From assembly GCA_013396655.1 (NCBI GenBank), contig WBMV01004777.1, positions 469,128 to 533,127 of the forward strand: a stretch of DNA of 64,000 nucleotides. Reading direction: 5' to 3'. The notes under the pieces were generated by a model. It was not told where the DNA came from and did not search any database. It saw only the letters and a program-made list of their open reading frames with translations. Positions 39,801 through 46,171 of the stretch are shown in pieces. This DNA is from Campylorhamphus procurvoides. Taxonomy: Eukaryota; Chordata; Aves; Passeriformes; Dendrocolaptidae. Every line of letters begins with the position of its first letter. The stretch's first letter is position 1. The position numbers and the translations under genes were made by a program.

Positions 39801-41581
39801 AATTTACTGGGTTCCATATGGTGTTTTTCAGGTATTTAGTAGAACTGGGATGCATCAAACCACTCTGCGACCTCCTTACAGTAATGGACTCAAAGATCGT
39901 GCAAGTAGCACTGAATGGGCTGGAGAACATCCTGAGGCTTGGAGAGCAGGAATCCAAACGCAGTGGCACTGGCATTAATCCTTACTGCGCTCTTATTGAA
40001 GAAGCATATGGTATGAGCAAAACACCTATGCAAATCGGAGCATAAAGCAATGATCATGAGCCCATTAGAGTTTCAGTAGACCCAATTCTATTAATTACCT
40101 TAATCACTGTTATCTGAAAATAACCTATTCTTTGATAAGTCTCCAGTGTACTCCATCTTCTGCATTATCTTTGAGTGTGTGTAGATTGAAGACAGTGTGT
40201 GCAGATCTTTTATTGACTTCCTTTGTCCCTGAGAAAGCCTTCTGTGAGTCAGTCATATCAGTATCTTCCCTCTACAGCAGATAAAAGCTCAGGTGCAGTG
40301 CCCTGTTGCTCCAGTTCCAAATCTTTCTCCCTTCCCTTTATGCTGCCCTGTAGAATTATGGCAGCAGCTGCAAATTCCTTGTTTGGCTCTGCTATGCTGA
40401 GGTTCTGGCATGTACCAACATGATTTCCTCTCAGTTCTGAGGTGTTGCTGCTCTTAGGTTCTTATTAAGAAAAATAAAAATGGATTATTCAGAGTAGTAT
40501 AGAAGAAGATAGTATTAATGAACATGGTTTCTTGAACCTTGGTCCCTTTCATGATTACCTTGACTTCCAGGGAACAGTTATATCAGAACAGGCTTTTTTC
40601 TTGCCTGCTTCTAGGTTTTAATTTCGCTTTTCATGTCAGTGTTGCAGGAATGTCTGTAGAATATCAGAGAATGGTTTACTCTAGTCTTCATGCATAGTAG
40701 ACAAGAAAGCCAGTACAATTCCCAATATTAGATTTACTAAAATGGCTAACACTTGGAGTTTGTTAGAGCATCATTCCTTGCTGTATTATTTTCCCTTGTA
40801 TTTGACTACAAGACCTGCGTTTTCCCATTTGCTTCAAGCCTGCCCAAAAACCGGTTGCCTGAGTTTAACTGCATTGCATATACATGCAATACAGATTAAA
40901 TGATGGAGTCTCCATCCTTGGGAGTTTTGTACTTGTCTAGACACAGCAGACCTAATCTGGTGTTGGTTAGTACTGCTGGGCTGGGTTGCAGGTTGGACTG
41001 GATTATTATCAGAAGCCTATTTCAACTTGCACTTAAGTGATTGTGTAGTCATGGTCCTCATGAAAAAAAGCACTTTTAGGAAATTTGGCCCTGAAAGTCT
41101 CTTCAGAAAAAGTCTTTGAGTTTGAGGCCTTGTTCTTTACCCATTCAAGCTTGTGGATTTAATTTTTGAGTGAAAGGGTAGAGGCAGACGGAGAGTACGA
41201 AACACATAACACAGCTACAAGGGAACTCTGTAGTTCAAGCTGTTTTTCCTTGGTTGTGGAGAGTACAAGTTGGGTACAGGTCTCCATGGAGGGGCCTGTT
41301 CTTCCTGAAGGTGAGAAAGAGTTATCATGGAATGTAAATGTTTACAGCAGACTGAAAACTGTTATGATCATATGCTTTCACTTTTCTTTGCAGGCCTGGA
41401 CAAGATTGAGTTCCTGCAGAGCCATGAGAATCAAGAGATTTATCAGAAGGCGTTTGATCTGATTGAGCACTACTTTGGAACAGAGGATGAAGACAGCAGC
41501 ATTGCCCCACAAGTAGATATCAACCAGCAACAGTACATCTTCCAGCAGTGTGAGGCTCCCATGGAAGGCTTCCAGCTTTGA
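6672..41581 (+). CDS. KPNA1: KPNA1 (importin subunit alpha-5), complete coding region in 13 exons
   Basis: Nuclear import adaptor. Its N-terminal importin-beta-binding (IBB) domain docks importin beta, and its ten armadillo (ARM) repeats hold classical NLS cargo, including activated STAT1 in the known family member. Joining the exons 6672-6800, 8082-8189, 9937-10036, 10586-10680, 13772-13903, 21962-22050, 23338-23437, 23961-24124, 25271-25349, 26365-26490, 38981-39108, 39832-40010 and 41394-41581 gives 1617 nt, that is 538 codons plus TGA. This is the length I know for human KPNA1, and the phases match at every junction. The basic IBB, the acidic linker and the W...N ladder of the ARM repeats ([50 protein letters not shown]) are all present. 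KPNA5 and KPNA6 are close paralogs, but the N-terminus and the neighbours (FAM162A, MIX23) point to KPNA1. No frameshift or internal stop was seen. Confidence 0.97.
6801..8081 (+). other. KPNA1: KPNA1 intron 2
   Basis: 1281 bp with good GT-AG ends. It contains a T/G-rich run at 7280-7320 that ends in ttttgtttttcag, which looks like an acceptor, but no open, conserved exon follows. No repeat family was recognised. Confidence 0.8.
8082..8189 (+). CDS. KPNA1: KPNA1 exon 3 (residues 44-79, end of IBB and acidic linker)
   Basis: The acceptor is ctctttag and the donor is tct|gtaagt. The 108 nt (phase 0 on both sides) encode [17 protein letters not shown], the second basic cluster of the IBB followed by a glutamate-rich linker and [11 protein letters not shown]. 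The linker end NNMEMTS differs from the human sequence as I remember it, as expected for this variable spacer between the IBB and ARM 1. Confidence 0.96.
8190..9936 (+). other. KPNA1: KPNA1 intron 3
   Basis: 1747 bp of AT-rich intron with a clear donor (gtaagt) and acceptor (cctag). Nothing further recognised. Confidence 0.8.
9937..10036 (+). CDS. KPNA1: KPNA1 exon 4 (residues 80-113, start of ARM 1)
   Basis: 100 nt from acceptor tcctag to donor aaag|gtgagg. It encodes [14 protein letters not shown], followed by [17 protein letters not shown], the first helices of the ARM domain. It ends after the first base of a Glu codon (phase 1), which exon 5 completes. Confidence 0.96.
10037..10585 (+). 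other. KPNA1: KPNA1 intron 4
   Basis: 549 bp, GT-AG. The acceptor has a clear polypyrimidine tract (ttactttttattttaaacag). No other feature seen. Confidence 0.85.
10586..10680 (+). CDS. KPNA1: KPNA1 exon 5 (residues 113-144, ARM 1)
   Basis: 95 nt. It completes the split Glu codon, then encodes [20 protein letters not shown] and [11 protein letters not shown], a hallmark segment of the KPNA1/5/6 group. The donor is cag|gtatac and the exon ends in phase 0. Confidence 0.96.
10681..13771 (+). other. KPNA1: KPNA1 intron 5
   Basis: 3091 bp of AT-rich intron, GT-AG. Read on both strands, I found no exon, RNA gene or repeat family that I could name. Confidence 0.75.
13772..13903 (+). CDS. KPNA1: KPNA1 exon 6 (residues 145-188, ARM 2)
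   Basis: 132 nt, phase 0 at both ends, acceptor tgttttccag, donor cag|gtaaag. It encodes [19 protein letters not shown]... through FEDVQEQ. The W and N of [10 protein letters not shown] belong to the ladder that clamps lysine side chains of the NLS in the major binding site. Confidence 0.97.
15000..15225 (-). mobile_element. Ancient CR1-like LINE fragment (3' portion of ORF2)
   Basis: The + strand around 15055-15170 (tgtaagtgtgacctctattc and gaccttgcatttggctgcat) resembles the antisense of old sauropsid CR1/L3-type LINEs as I know them from turtle and bird genomes. The element's sense strand is therefore -. It is heavily diverged with no open frame. The ends are approximate and the family name is uncertain. 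Confidence 0.5.
17430..17580 (-). mobile_element. Ancient CR1-like LINE fragment
   Basis: The stretch running from gatctgtttcccactgagct to attgcttgcgttgtctatca follows the antisense of the reverse transcriptase-coding region of old CR1-type LINEs. It has the same orientation as the piece at about 15.1 kb and may be a later part of the same insertion, but the 2.2 kb between them is longer than expected. Ends are approximate. Confidence 0.5.
19369..19389. repeat. 21 bp palindrome with AP-1 core
   Basis: Perfect 10 bp arms ATGAACCTGA / TCAGGTTCAT around one central C. The centre contains TGACTCA (19376-19382), the AP-1 consensus. The repeat is directly visible; binding is only a possibility. 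Confidence 0.7.
20255..20470 (-). mobile_element. Ancient CR1-like LINE, 3' end
   Basis: The + strand shows ggtcagtatagtctcgtgcc, then ctctgactgtggctgacagc, and further on ctgtggtattgttagtagta. This order matches the antisense of the 3' untranslated end of old CR1-type LINEs that I know from sauropsid genomes. It is diverged and noncoding, with approximate borders. Confidence 0.55.
20950..21005. repeat. Two direct copies of a palindromic 16-mer, 37 bp apart
   Basis: A 20 bp perfect palindrome, TATAGATACATGTATCTATA, occupies 20950-20969. A second copy of its 16-base core AGATACATGTATCTAT lies at 20990-21005. The 21 bp between the copies is unique sequence. Confidence 0.8.
21962..22050 (+). 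CDS. KPNA1: KPNA1 exon 7 (residues 189-218, ARM 3)
   Basis: 89 nt from attacag to gca|gtaagt. It encodes [20 protein letters not shown], then DCNILPPLL. The [10 protein letters not shown] motif supplies another W/N pair of the major NLS site. It ends two bases into a Gln codon that exon 8 completes. Confidence 0.97.
22051..23337 (+). other. KPNA1: KPNA1 intron 7
   Basis: 1287 bp. It has a G-triplet/T-rich patch at 22125-22190 near the donor, then a CR1 fragment (22290-22735, listed separately). The acceptor is ttgttttgttttag. Confidence 0.8.
22290..22735 (-). mobile_element. CR1 LINE 3' fragment
   Basis: The + strand starts with gagtcacagaatattttaag and ttgaaaggcacctctggagg, which is the antisense of the CR1 3' end (the usual form is a repeated gaatcatagaat followed by ttggaagggacc). 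It continues with the familiar CR1 order: caacctgttgcactgtttga, then acctaatcagaattttctgt, then ggctgaacaaatccc. Sense strand is -. It is moderately diverged and 5'-truncated, as usual for CR1. Confidence 0.85.
23338..23437 (+). CDS. KPNA1: KPNA1 exon 8 (residues 218-251, ARM 4)
   Basis: 100 nt. It completes Gln 218, then encodes [20 protein letters not shown] and [13 protein letters not shown]. The W and N of [10 protein letters not shown] continue the NLS ladder. The donor is aag|gtaaga, phase 0. Confidence 0.97.
23438..23960 (+). other. KPNA1: KPNA1 intron 8
   Basis: 523 bp, GT-AG, AT-rich. No feature recognised. Confidence 0.85.
23961..24124 (+). CDS. KPNA1: KPNA1 exon 9 (residues 252-306, ARM 5)
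   Basis: 164 nt from tcttacag to gat|gtaaga. It encodes [20 protein letters not shown], then [19 protein letters not shown] and [14 protein letters not shown]. The Asn of the ladder is replaced by Tyr in CWALSY, which is normal for this repeat in the alpha importins as I know them. It ends two bases into Met 306. Confidence 0.97.
24125..25270 (+). other. KPNA1: KPNA1 intron 9
   Basis: 1146 bp, GT-AG, AT-rich. No repeat or RNA gene recognised. Confidence 0.8.
25271..25349 (+). CDS. KPNA1: KPNA1 exon 10 (residues 306-332, ARM 6)
   Basis: 79 nt. It completes Met 306, then encodes [20 protein letters not shown] and DDIQTQ. The donor gtatgg departs from the strong consensus. Phase 0 at the end. 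Confidence 0.96.
25350..26364 (+). other. KPNA1: KPNA1 intron 10
   Basis: 1015 bp, GT-AG. T-rich, with a polypyrimidine/TTTG-rich acceptor region (26340-26364). Long open frames on both strands here are low-complexity and not conserved in any family I know. Confidence 0.8.
26365..26490 (+). CDS. KPNA1: KPNA1 exon 11 (residues 333-374, ARM 7)
   Basis: 126 nt, phase 0 at both ends, acceptor gtattcag, donor cag|gtaacc. It encodes [20 protein letters not shown], then [20 protein letters not shown] and [12 protein letters not shown] is the W/N motif of the minor NLS site. Confidence 0.97.
27352..28440 (-). mobile_element. Solo LTR of an avian endogenous retrovirus
   Basis: A 1089 bp block with much higher GC than its surroundings, starting TGTGGT and ending AATGCA (TG...CA). 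The flanks aagga and aagaa may be a 5 bp target duplication with one mismatch. Read on the - strand it has a TATA-like TATTTAAG (28252-28260) and an AATAAA (27523-27528), as expected of an LTR. The sequence matches, from memory, an LTR widespread in bird genomes; I cannot name the subfamily. No internal gag, pol or env region is attached, so it is a recombined solo copy. Short open frames across it are not intact viral genes. Confidence 0.8.
27732..28145. repeat. Degenerate ~46 bp tandem array inside the LTR
   Basis: About nine imperfect units of 40-50 bp. Each is recognisable by a boundary such as ctgctcc followed by agcatggg or accatggg, and by an internal cctccatggg or ccccatgggg motif. 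The units have drifted well apart, so the array is part of the LTR's own structure rather than a recent expansion. Confidence 0.65.
28501..28636 (-). mobile_element. CR1 LINE 3' end fragment
   Basis: Starts gaatcatagaatcatgaaga, then gggttggaagggacctt, gccagggatgccactcac and ccatccaacctggccttgaa. These are the classic CR1 3' motifs in antisense, so the element's sense strand is -. It is truncated after about 135 bp and lies only 60 bp from the solo LTR. Confidence 0.88.
31642..31749. repeat. Cluster of three inverted repeats
   Basis: (1) GATAATTCT / AGAATTATC, 9 bp arms with a 9 nt loop, 31642-31668. (2) TAGGTTCA / TGAACCTA, 8 bp arms with a 4 nt loop, 31678-31697. (3) AATTAATTTAAATTAATT, an 18 bp perfect palindrome, 31732-31749. 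All three were read directly. Confidence 0.75.
36540..37480 (-). mobile_element. LTR-like or other interspersed repeat, unnamed
   Basis: A GC-richer block that contrasts with the intron around it. It contains a 161 bp-spaced internal duplication (cttgaatatca at 36704 and 36865, each followed by a diverged copy of the same ~70 bp). It also has several copies of a cctgctccagttgc/ccagttgctggcccc motif between 37175 and 37360. The texture resembles the solo LTR at 27.4 kb, and the assigned strand is by analogy. I did not find clear TG...CA ends or target duplications, so the class is a guess. Confidence 0.42.
38981..39108 (+). CDS. KPNA1: KPNA1 exon 12 (residues 375-417, ARM 8)
   Basis: 128 nt from gtttttgcag to a weak donor, caa|gtatga. 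It encodes [20 protein letters not shown], then [20 protein letters not shown] and [13 protein letters not shown] gives the W/N pair of the minor NLS groove. It ends two bases into Lys 417. Confidence 0.97.
39109..39831 (+). other. KPNA1: KPNA1 intron 12
   Basis: 723 bp, AT-rich. Near its 3' end there is a second possible acceptor (ttttgcag ending at 39798), 33 nt before the canonical one; see the findings. Confidence 0.85.
39832..40010 (+). CDS. KPNA1: KPNA1 exon 13 (residues 417-477, ARM 9-10)
   Basis: 179 nt from tgtttttcag to tatg|gtatga. It completes Lys 417 and encodes [20 protein letters not shown], then [20 protein letters not shown], then [20 protein letters not shown]. In the known protein this C-terminal ARM region is involved in binding STAT1 and the export factor CAS. 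It ends one base into Gly 477. Confidence 0.97.
40011..41393 (+). other. KPNA1: KPNA1 intron 13
   Basis: 1383 bp, GT-AG, acceptor ctttgcag. No repeat family or RNA gene recognised. Confidence 0.82.
41394..41581 (+). CDS. KPNA1: KPNA1 exon 14, coding part (residues 477-538, stop)
   Basis: Completes Gly 477 and encodes [20 protein letters not shown], an acidic stretch [14 protein letters not shown], and the C-terminus [12 protein letters not shown] followed by TGA (41579-41581). The acidic C-terminal tail is conserved in alpha importins. The exon continues without interruption into the 3' UTR. Confidence 0.97.
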
Positions 41582-43390
41582 GGTGCCCCTGTGCTGTGTG
41601 CTCCTCTACCTAGCCAATCCTGTTGTCGAGCCACAAGCCACCCGTGGAGTGATTCTCTCAATGTTTTCCATAACCCTGTTTGCGCTCATTCGCTTGCCTT
41701 GTGCACATGCTCTTACATACGTCTGGAAAACTTTTGGCTCTCCATGGCAGGATGCCCCCTCCTTGGCAAGGGGTCGCCAGAATCACCCTTCTCCTCTAGA
41801 TTCTGAATCTCTCCACTGACATCTTCGTGGAGTTGAGGCACCTTTCTATACTTTGAGATATTCCCTGTTCGTATTACAGGAAAATAATCCCTCCTCCATT
41901 AGCCCCCACGCTCCTGGCATCCAAGAGAGAAGGCTGACTGCCTTTCTTTTGTATTTGCTGCAGTGTGTGCCTGCAGTCCAGGGAGACATTCAGCCTTTCT
42001 GAGAACGTAGCTGAATTCATCCCCCATGTTCTCCCCTGGATGCCCCTTTGGATGGCTGCGAGAGATGCATTAAACATTCACATGCAATGTACCTACTTTG
42101 CTGTATGTGCCAGTTGGGGCTATTGGCATGAGGAACATGTTACAAATAACGGAGTAAGTTCTCTATCCCGCGCAACAACAGGCTGCAATGGACATGTTTT
42201 GTGGTTCTTAAGAATACTGAACACATCTGGCCCCATCCCGTCTCAACACTGAGCTCCCAAGTTGGATTGCAGACCACTGTGGAGATTTGTATACCTTCCC
42301 AGTTTTTTCTCTCCATCCACAAAGAAAGAACCTGTGAATAGGTCACTGTCTTAGCACCTCCCCAGAAATGACTTTCCAAAACAGCTTCTAGAATGGAGAA
42401 ACTGCCCTCACTTCTGCTTGCCAGCACAGTGTGATCCAGCCGGGCTTTCCTTAAAAATCAAGCCCTTTCTGACTTCATGCTCCAGAGTCTGGTCCTTGGT
42501 ATTATCGTTATGGCTGAAAAACTCCTTCTGCCTCTTCACATTTTTACACAGCGTGACTTGAACAGATTTGTCTTCTGAAAAATTACCTTCCAAATACAGA
42601 AATCTGAATTTGTAAAACTTAGCACAAGGAGCATTAGATCTCCTTTTCCTTTTCACAAGACAAGAGCTTCCTCTTCAGCTCACCTGATGGAATAGAGTCC
42701 TCCTGGTCAAGCCCCTTATTTAACAACTAAAGTGACACTACATTCAAAGGATACTATTACACCCAGATCCACCTGGCGCTCCCATTTCATTTTTCCCTTT
42801 TGCTGTTTATGAGACTTCAGGTGAATTAGCATGGAACGCATGGTTCCTACAGGTGACATCTGTAAGGCATCGCTGACTGCATGACAGCTGCCACCTGCAG
42901 CTGTGGACTGCCCTTCTGCTAGCAGCATGTTCTTGGCTCTGCAACCTGCTTGGATCACAGACCTCTGATGCAAAGGCCAGCCACTCCTCACTGAGTTCAG
43001 CTGACACTGACACCAAACTCTTCACACAACTGGGGAGATGCCACATGATTGAAAGTGGCAGTTCCGTAAATGCAATGGATTCCCTAGGCCGTCCATCCCC
43101 CCCTGCATCGGGCTATGTTTTTTCAAGCCATTTTGGATGCTTGGAACACATATTTGTCCAGTGTAAACATTTCAAAATCGCCACTGCCAACTGCAGTGTC
43201 ACGTACCTGTGGTAAATATTAGTGGCAGAACTGTCTGTAAGATCCTCATGACTCCTCTCAGTGATAAGCCACTGCAAAAGCAAAACCAGCCCATTGGATA
43301 CAGAGTTATAAAAATATATAAATCACTTGTCATACTGCTGAAAGAAGCTAGGCAAAGGCCTGAACATCAGCTCTGTGTGACCATTATTTA

Positions 43391-43396
43391 AATAAA
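43391..43396 (+). terminator. KPNA1: Candidate proximal poly(A) signal
   Basis: AATAAA 1.8 kb after the KPNA1 stop codon, followed within 30 nt by the U-rich stretch cttcagttctgtctctgctt. It would give a short-UTR isoform. Confidence 0.5.
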
Positions 43397-43876
43397 GTCT
43401 TCAGTTCTGTCTCTGCTTCAGGATGGAGACTGACCTGTGTGGCCACTGCAGAAGCCACCTGCTGCCTCCCTAGCTAAGCCAGTTGGCCTCCACTTTCCCT
43501 CTCCCAGTTATTTTCTCTAGTGCTGCTTTGTGCTGAAGGAACATTTAGTTTACTGCACTTGATCTGTAAATGGACTTCAATTCTTTGTAATTTTAGGGGG
43601 TTAAATTTGGTGGTTAATTTAAAAAAGCAAAAAAACCCCTCAATGTTGCCTTTACATCACATATAAATAACTGTGTTTCTCTTTTCTTGAAGGGTGATAG
43701 AAGCACTGATTAGTAGCAAAATCTTGTTTTAGCTTTTGGATTTTTTTGTGCTGGATTTTTTTACGTGTAAATTTCCAATAACATGTCATTTCTATAAGAT
43801 TTGTTTAAAACCATGTACCTCTTATTGGATGGTATAAAAATGCTACATATTTTGTAAACAAATCTGAGCAAGGTGT

Positions 43877-44030
43877 GTGTGCATATATTCTGTATATTCA
43901 TATATGTATATTCTGTGTATATATACACACTAGCGTGTATATATACATATATACACACACACATATATATACACACACATGCATAAAGTGTGTGTATATA
44001 TATACATACCTATATATCTATATATATATA
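43877..44030. repeat. TA/TG/CA microsatellite with hairpin potential
   Basis: A compound dinucleotide repeat of TG, TA and CA runs, interrupted by ttctgtatattc units. It contains a perfect 16 bp stem (43963-43978 with 43988-44003, 9 nt loop). A second 12 bp stem is formed by GTATATATACAC and GTGTATATATAC around 43915-43946. Confidence 0.85.
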
Positions 44031-44719
44031 AGTGTTTTCTCTTCCAGGCTAGTGAAAACAATGTGGTGCATTGGCGTTTCCTTCCCCTGCCCCCCAAGAA
44101 AGTAATGACAATTGCCTCTAAATGAGTGAATTAAAAAAAGAGTCCACTTAAGCTGAATGGTGTGCCTTCCTGTGTAAGGAGCCTGGCCAGTATTTGTTAC
44201 TTTTGCCGTGGATATGTGAATTCAGAACAGATAAGTATAAATCTTTAAACTTGGTATGTTTGTTTGAAGTGACAGGCCTGGTTGAAGCAGGTAATATTGT
44301 TGTCATAAATACTTAGACTGTGTAAGGCATTTGATTGGTACTGCATAATATTTTGACTGAAACCCACAACAATACAAAAATCAACATGGCACACATTAAA
44401 TGGATTAAAATGTGGCTAACTCATAGGTCTCAATGTAATTTTAAATGGTGCTTAATTGAGTGTATTACCATCAGGATCTTCCAGCAACCAGTTCTTGGTG
44501 TTGCTTTACTTAGCCTTCTTAATAGGTTGAAAAGAAACAAAATCTACTTCCAAGAAAGGCTGCAAATTAAATGGGTAAAGAAAGGGGATCAGACTCGTGA
44601 ATTACAAAAGAAAAAGCTCACTGATGCAGACTGATCAGAATTACTTGGCAAGCCAAGGGCAAGTAAACTATTTGCATTTTAATAGAGCAAAACATGTAGT
44701 ATAACATTACCCATCTAAT

Positions 44720-44725
44720 AATAAA
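44720..44725 (+). terminator. KPNA1: Candidate middle poly(A) signal
   Basis: AATAAA within ataataaataaca, with a T/G-rich patch (gactctgttttggagg) about 30 nt downstream. Confidence 0.35.
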
Positions 44726-46165
44726 TAACATTGAGGCCACAGGTGAAGGACTCTGTTTTGGAGGAAAAGTGCTACTGGAACTATGTATATGCATTATATG
44801 TTACTGCTTGAACACTACTTCCTAACACAATGCTGTGTGGGTGGGTATGTCTGCTGCTAGAAACACTGAAACCAGTACTCTCTGCTCTCCTGAAGGAAGT
44901 GTTCAGACAGGGACCATCTCAGAGAATGCCTCTAGCTGTCATTTTTGTGATGGTCACACTGTGTTTTGAATGATCTCTTGCTGGTTTGTGTCTAAATAGG
45001 AGGCAGCTGGTCTTGCATACAGGATAGGTGAGGGAGCTGTTGGAGTTCTTGAGTTCTGCTCTTAGCTCTGCTAGGCAGCCTGTAGTGCCAGAAAAGCGAT
45101 CTTTTCTCCCAAATTGAAACATATGCATTTGTTTTTTTCTATTTGTGGAGATCCAATCTAAGTACCTTCCAAAGGCCCCACAGACTGGTAAGGTGAAAAA
45201 ATTCGTGAGAATTTCTCCAGTTCTTTTTGCTACAACAGTAATGAGGTGGAGCACTGCACTCAGGTTTTAACAATGTCTGCTTTAAACTGGGCGTTAGAGA
45301 AAGGAACATGCAGGACTGCCTGGAATTGCTGTCTAGCAGTCCTGACCATAGGTCTATAATGCCATTTAAGTTGAATATTTCTTGGGGCAACAAACAGGAG
45401 CTGTCATTCTTTCTGTTGGTAAATTTCCCAGTGGAATGTGGCAGGCAGGGTCACTTCTCTTGGATCCAGGAGGATACAACAGATAAGGGGGCAAATTATT
45501 GAAAGCTTAATAACCAAGCCAGGACCAGCACTTGCGGCTCGTGGGAAGACACCATGCAATTCTTTGAGGCAACTGCTGCCTAGAGCCTTCAGCCTGTTCT
45601 TAAATTCCTGTGTTGGCTCCTTGATGCCAACTAAATACTGGTGGTTCAAATCCCTTCACCTAATGTTAAAATAAGGGAGGAAGACAGTGACCCCTGAAGA
45701 TGTATGTGTTCTTGAACCTGCAGGTTTTTTTACTGTCAGCACCAAGAGTGTTGAAAAATTAGATTGCACCATGTGGTCCTACAAGTGACAGTGCTCCTGC
45801 TGTTAAACATCTAGGCTTCTCTGAGGATTTCCCAAACAGCTTTCTTACCTCTCTGTCAGCTTAAAGTAATTCCCCATGTCTTCCAGTATAATTTCTTTGC
45901 TTCTGGAAACTGGCACAACACACCATTGGTATTCTCCTAAGCCAGTTTTAGACATGAAGGTTTTTCTTCAGTTGCCTGACTCTTAGTAGAAAATAAACAA
46001 GGCCTCTCTGTACTGCTGCAGCCATATCCTTAGGGCTCCTGCATGCTCTTCTGAGGCAGTGTTGAAGTTGTCAGATTGATCATTGCATTAGAAAGATTCA
46101 TTTCCCTCTTGAACAGGTATAGCAATATGGCATATGGTAAAGAATTGATAAATTTGATTGTTTTG

Positions 46166-46171
46166 AATAAA
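46166..46171 (+). terminator. KPNA1: Candidate distal poly(A) signal
   Basis: AATAAA followed by tgtgaatggtgttgcag, a G/T-rich downstream element. It lies 4.6 kb after the stop, which suits a long KPNA1 3' UTR. Confidence 0.4.

Larger units (their letters stand above)
41582..46171 (+). other. KPNA1: KPNA1 3' UTR (extent uncertain)
   Basis: No reading frame of note follows the stop codon. Candidate AATAAA signals lie at 43391-43396, 44720-44725 and 46166-46171. Human KPNA1 has, from memory, a UTR of several kb, so the most distal site is plausible, but the sequence alone cannot tell which is used. The UTR includes the TA/CA repeat at 43877-44030. Confidence 0.55.

Noticed and set aside
43877..44030. 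CRISPR-like or regularly spaced repeat array
   Set aside because: It is a plain TA/TG/CA microsatellite with no constant spacers. The genome is vertebrate.
45849..45920. A possible - strand exon ending at a gtaaga donor (reading SRSKEIILEDMGNYFKLTER)
   Set aside because: It looked like a FAM162A terminal exon at first, but the true last exon was found at 48864-48953 and this peptide matches nothing known.
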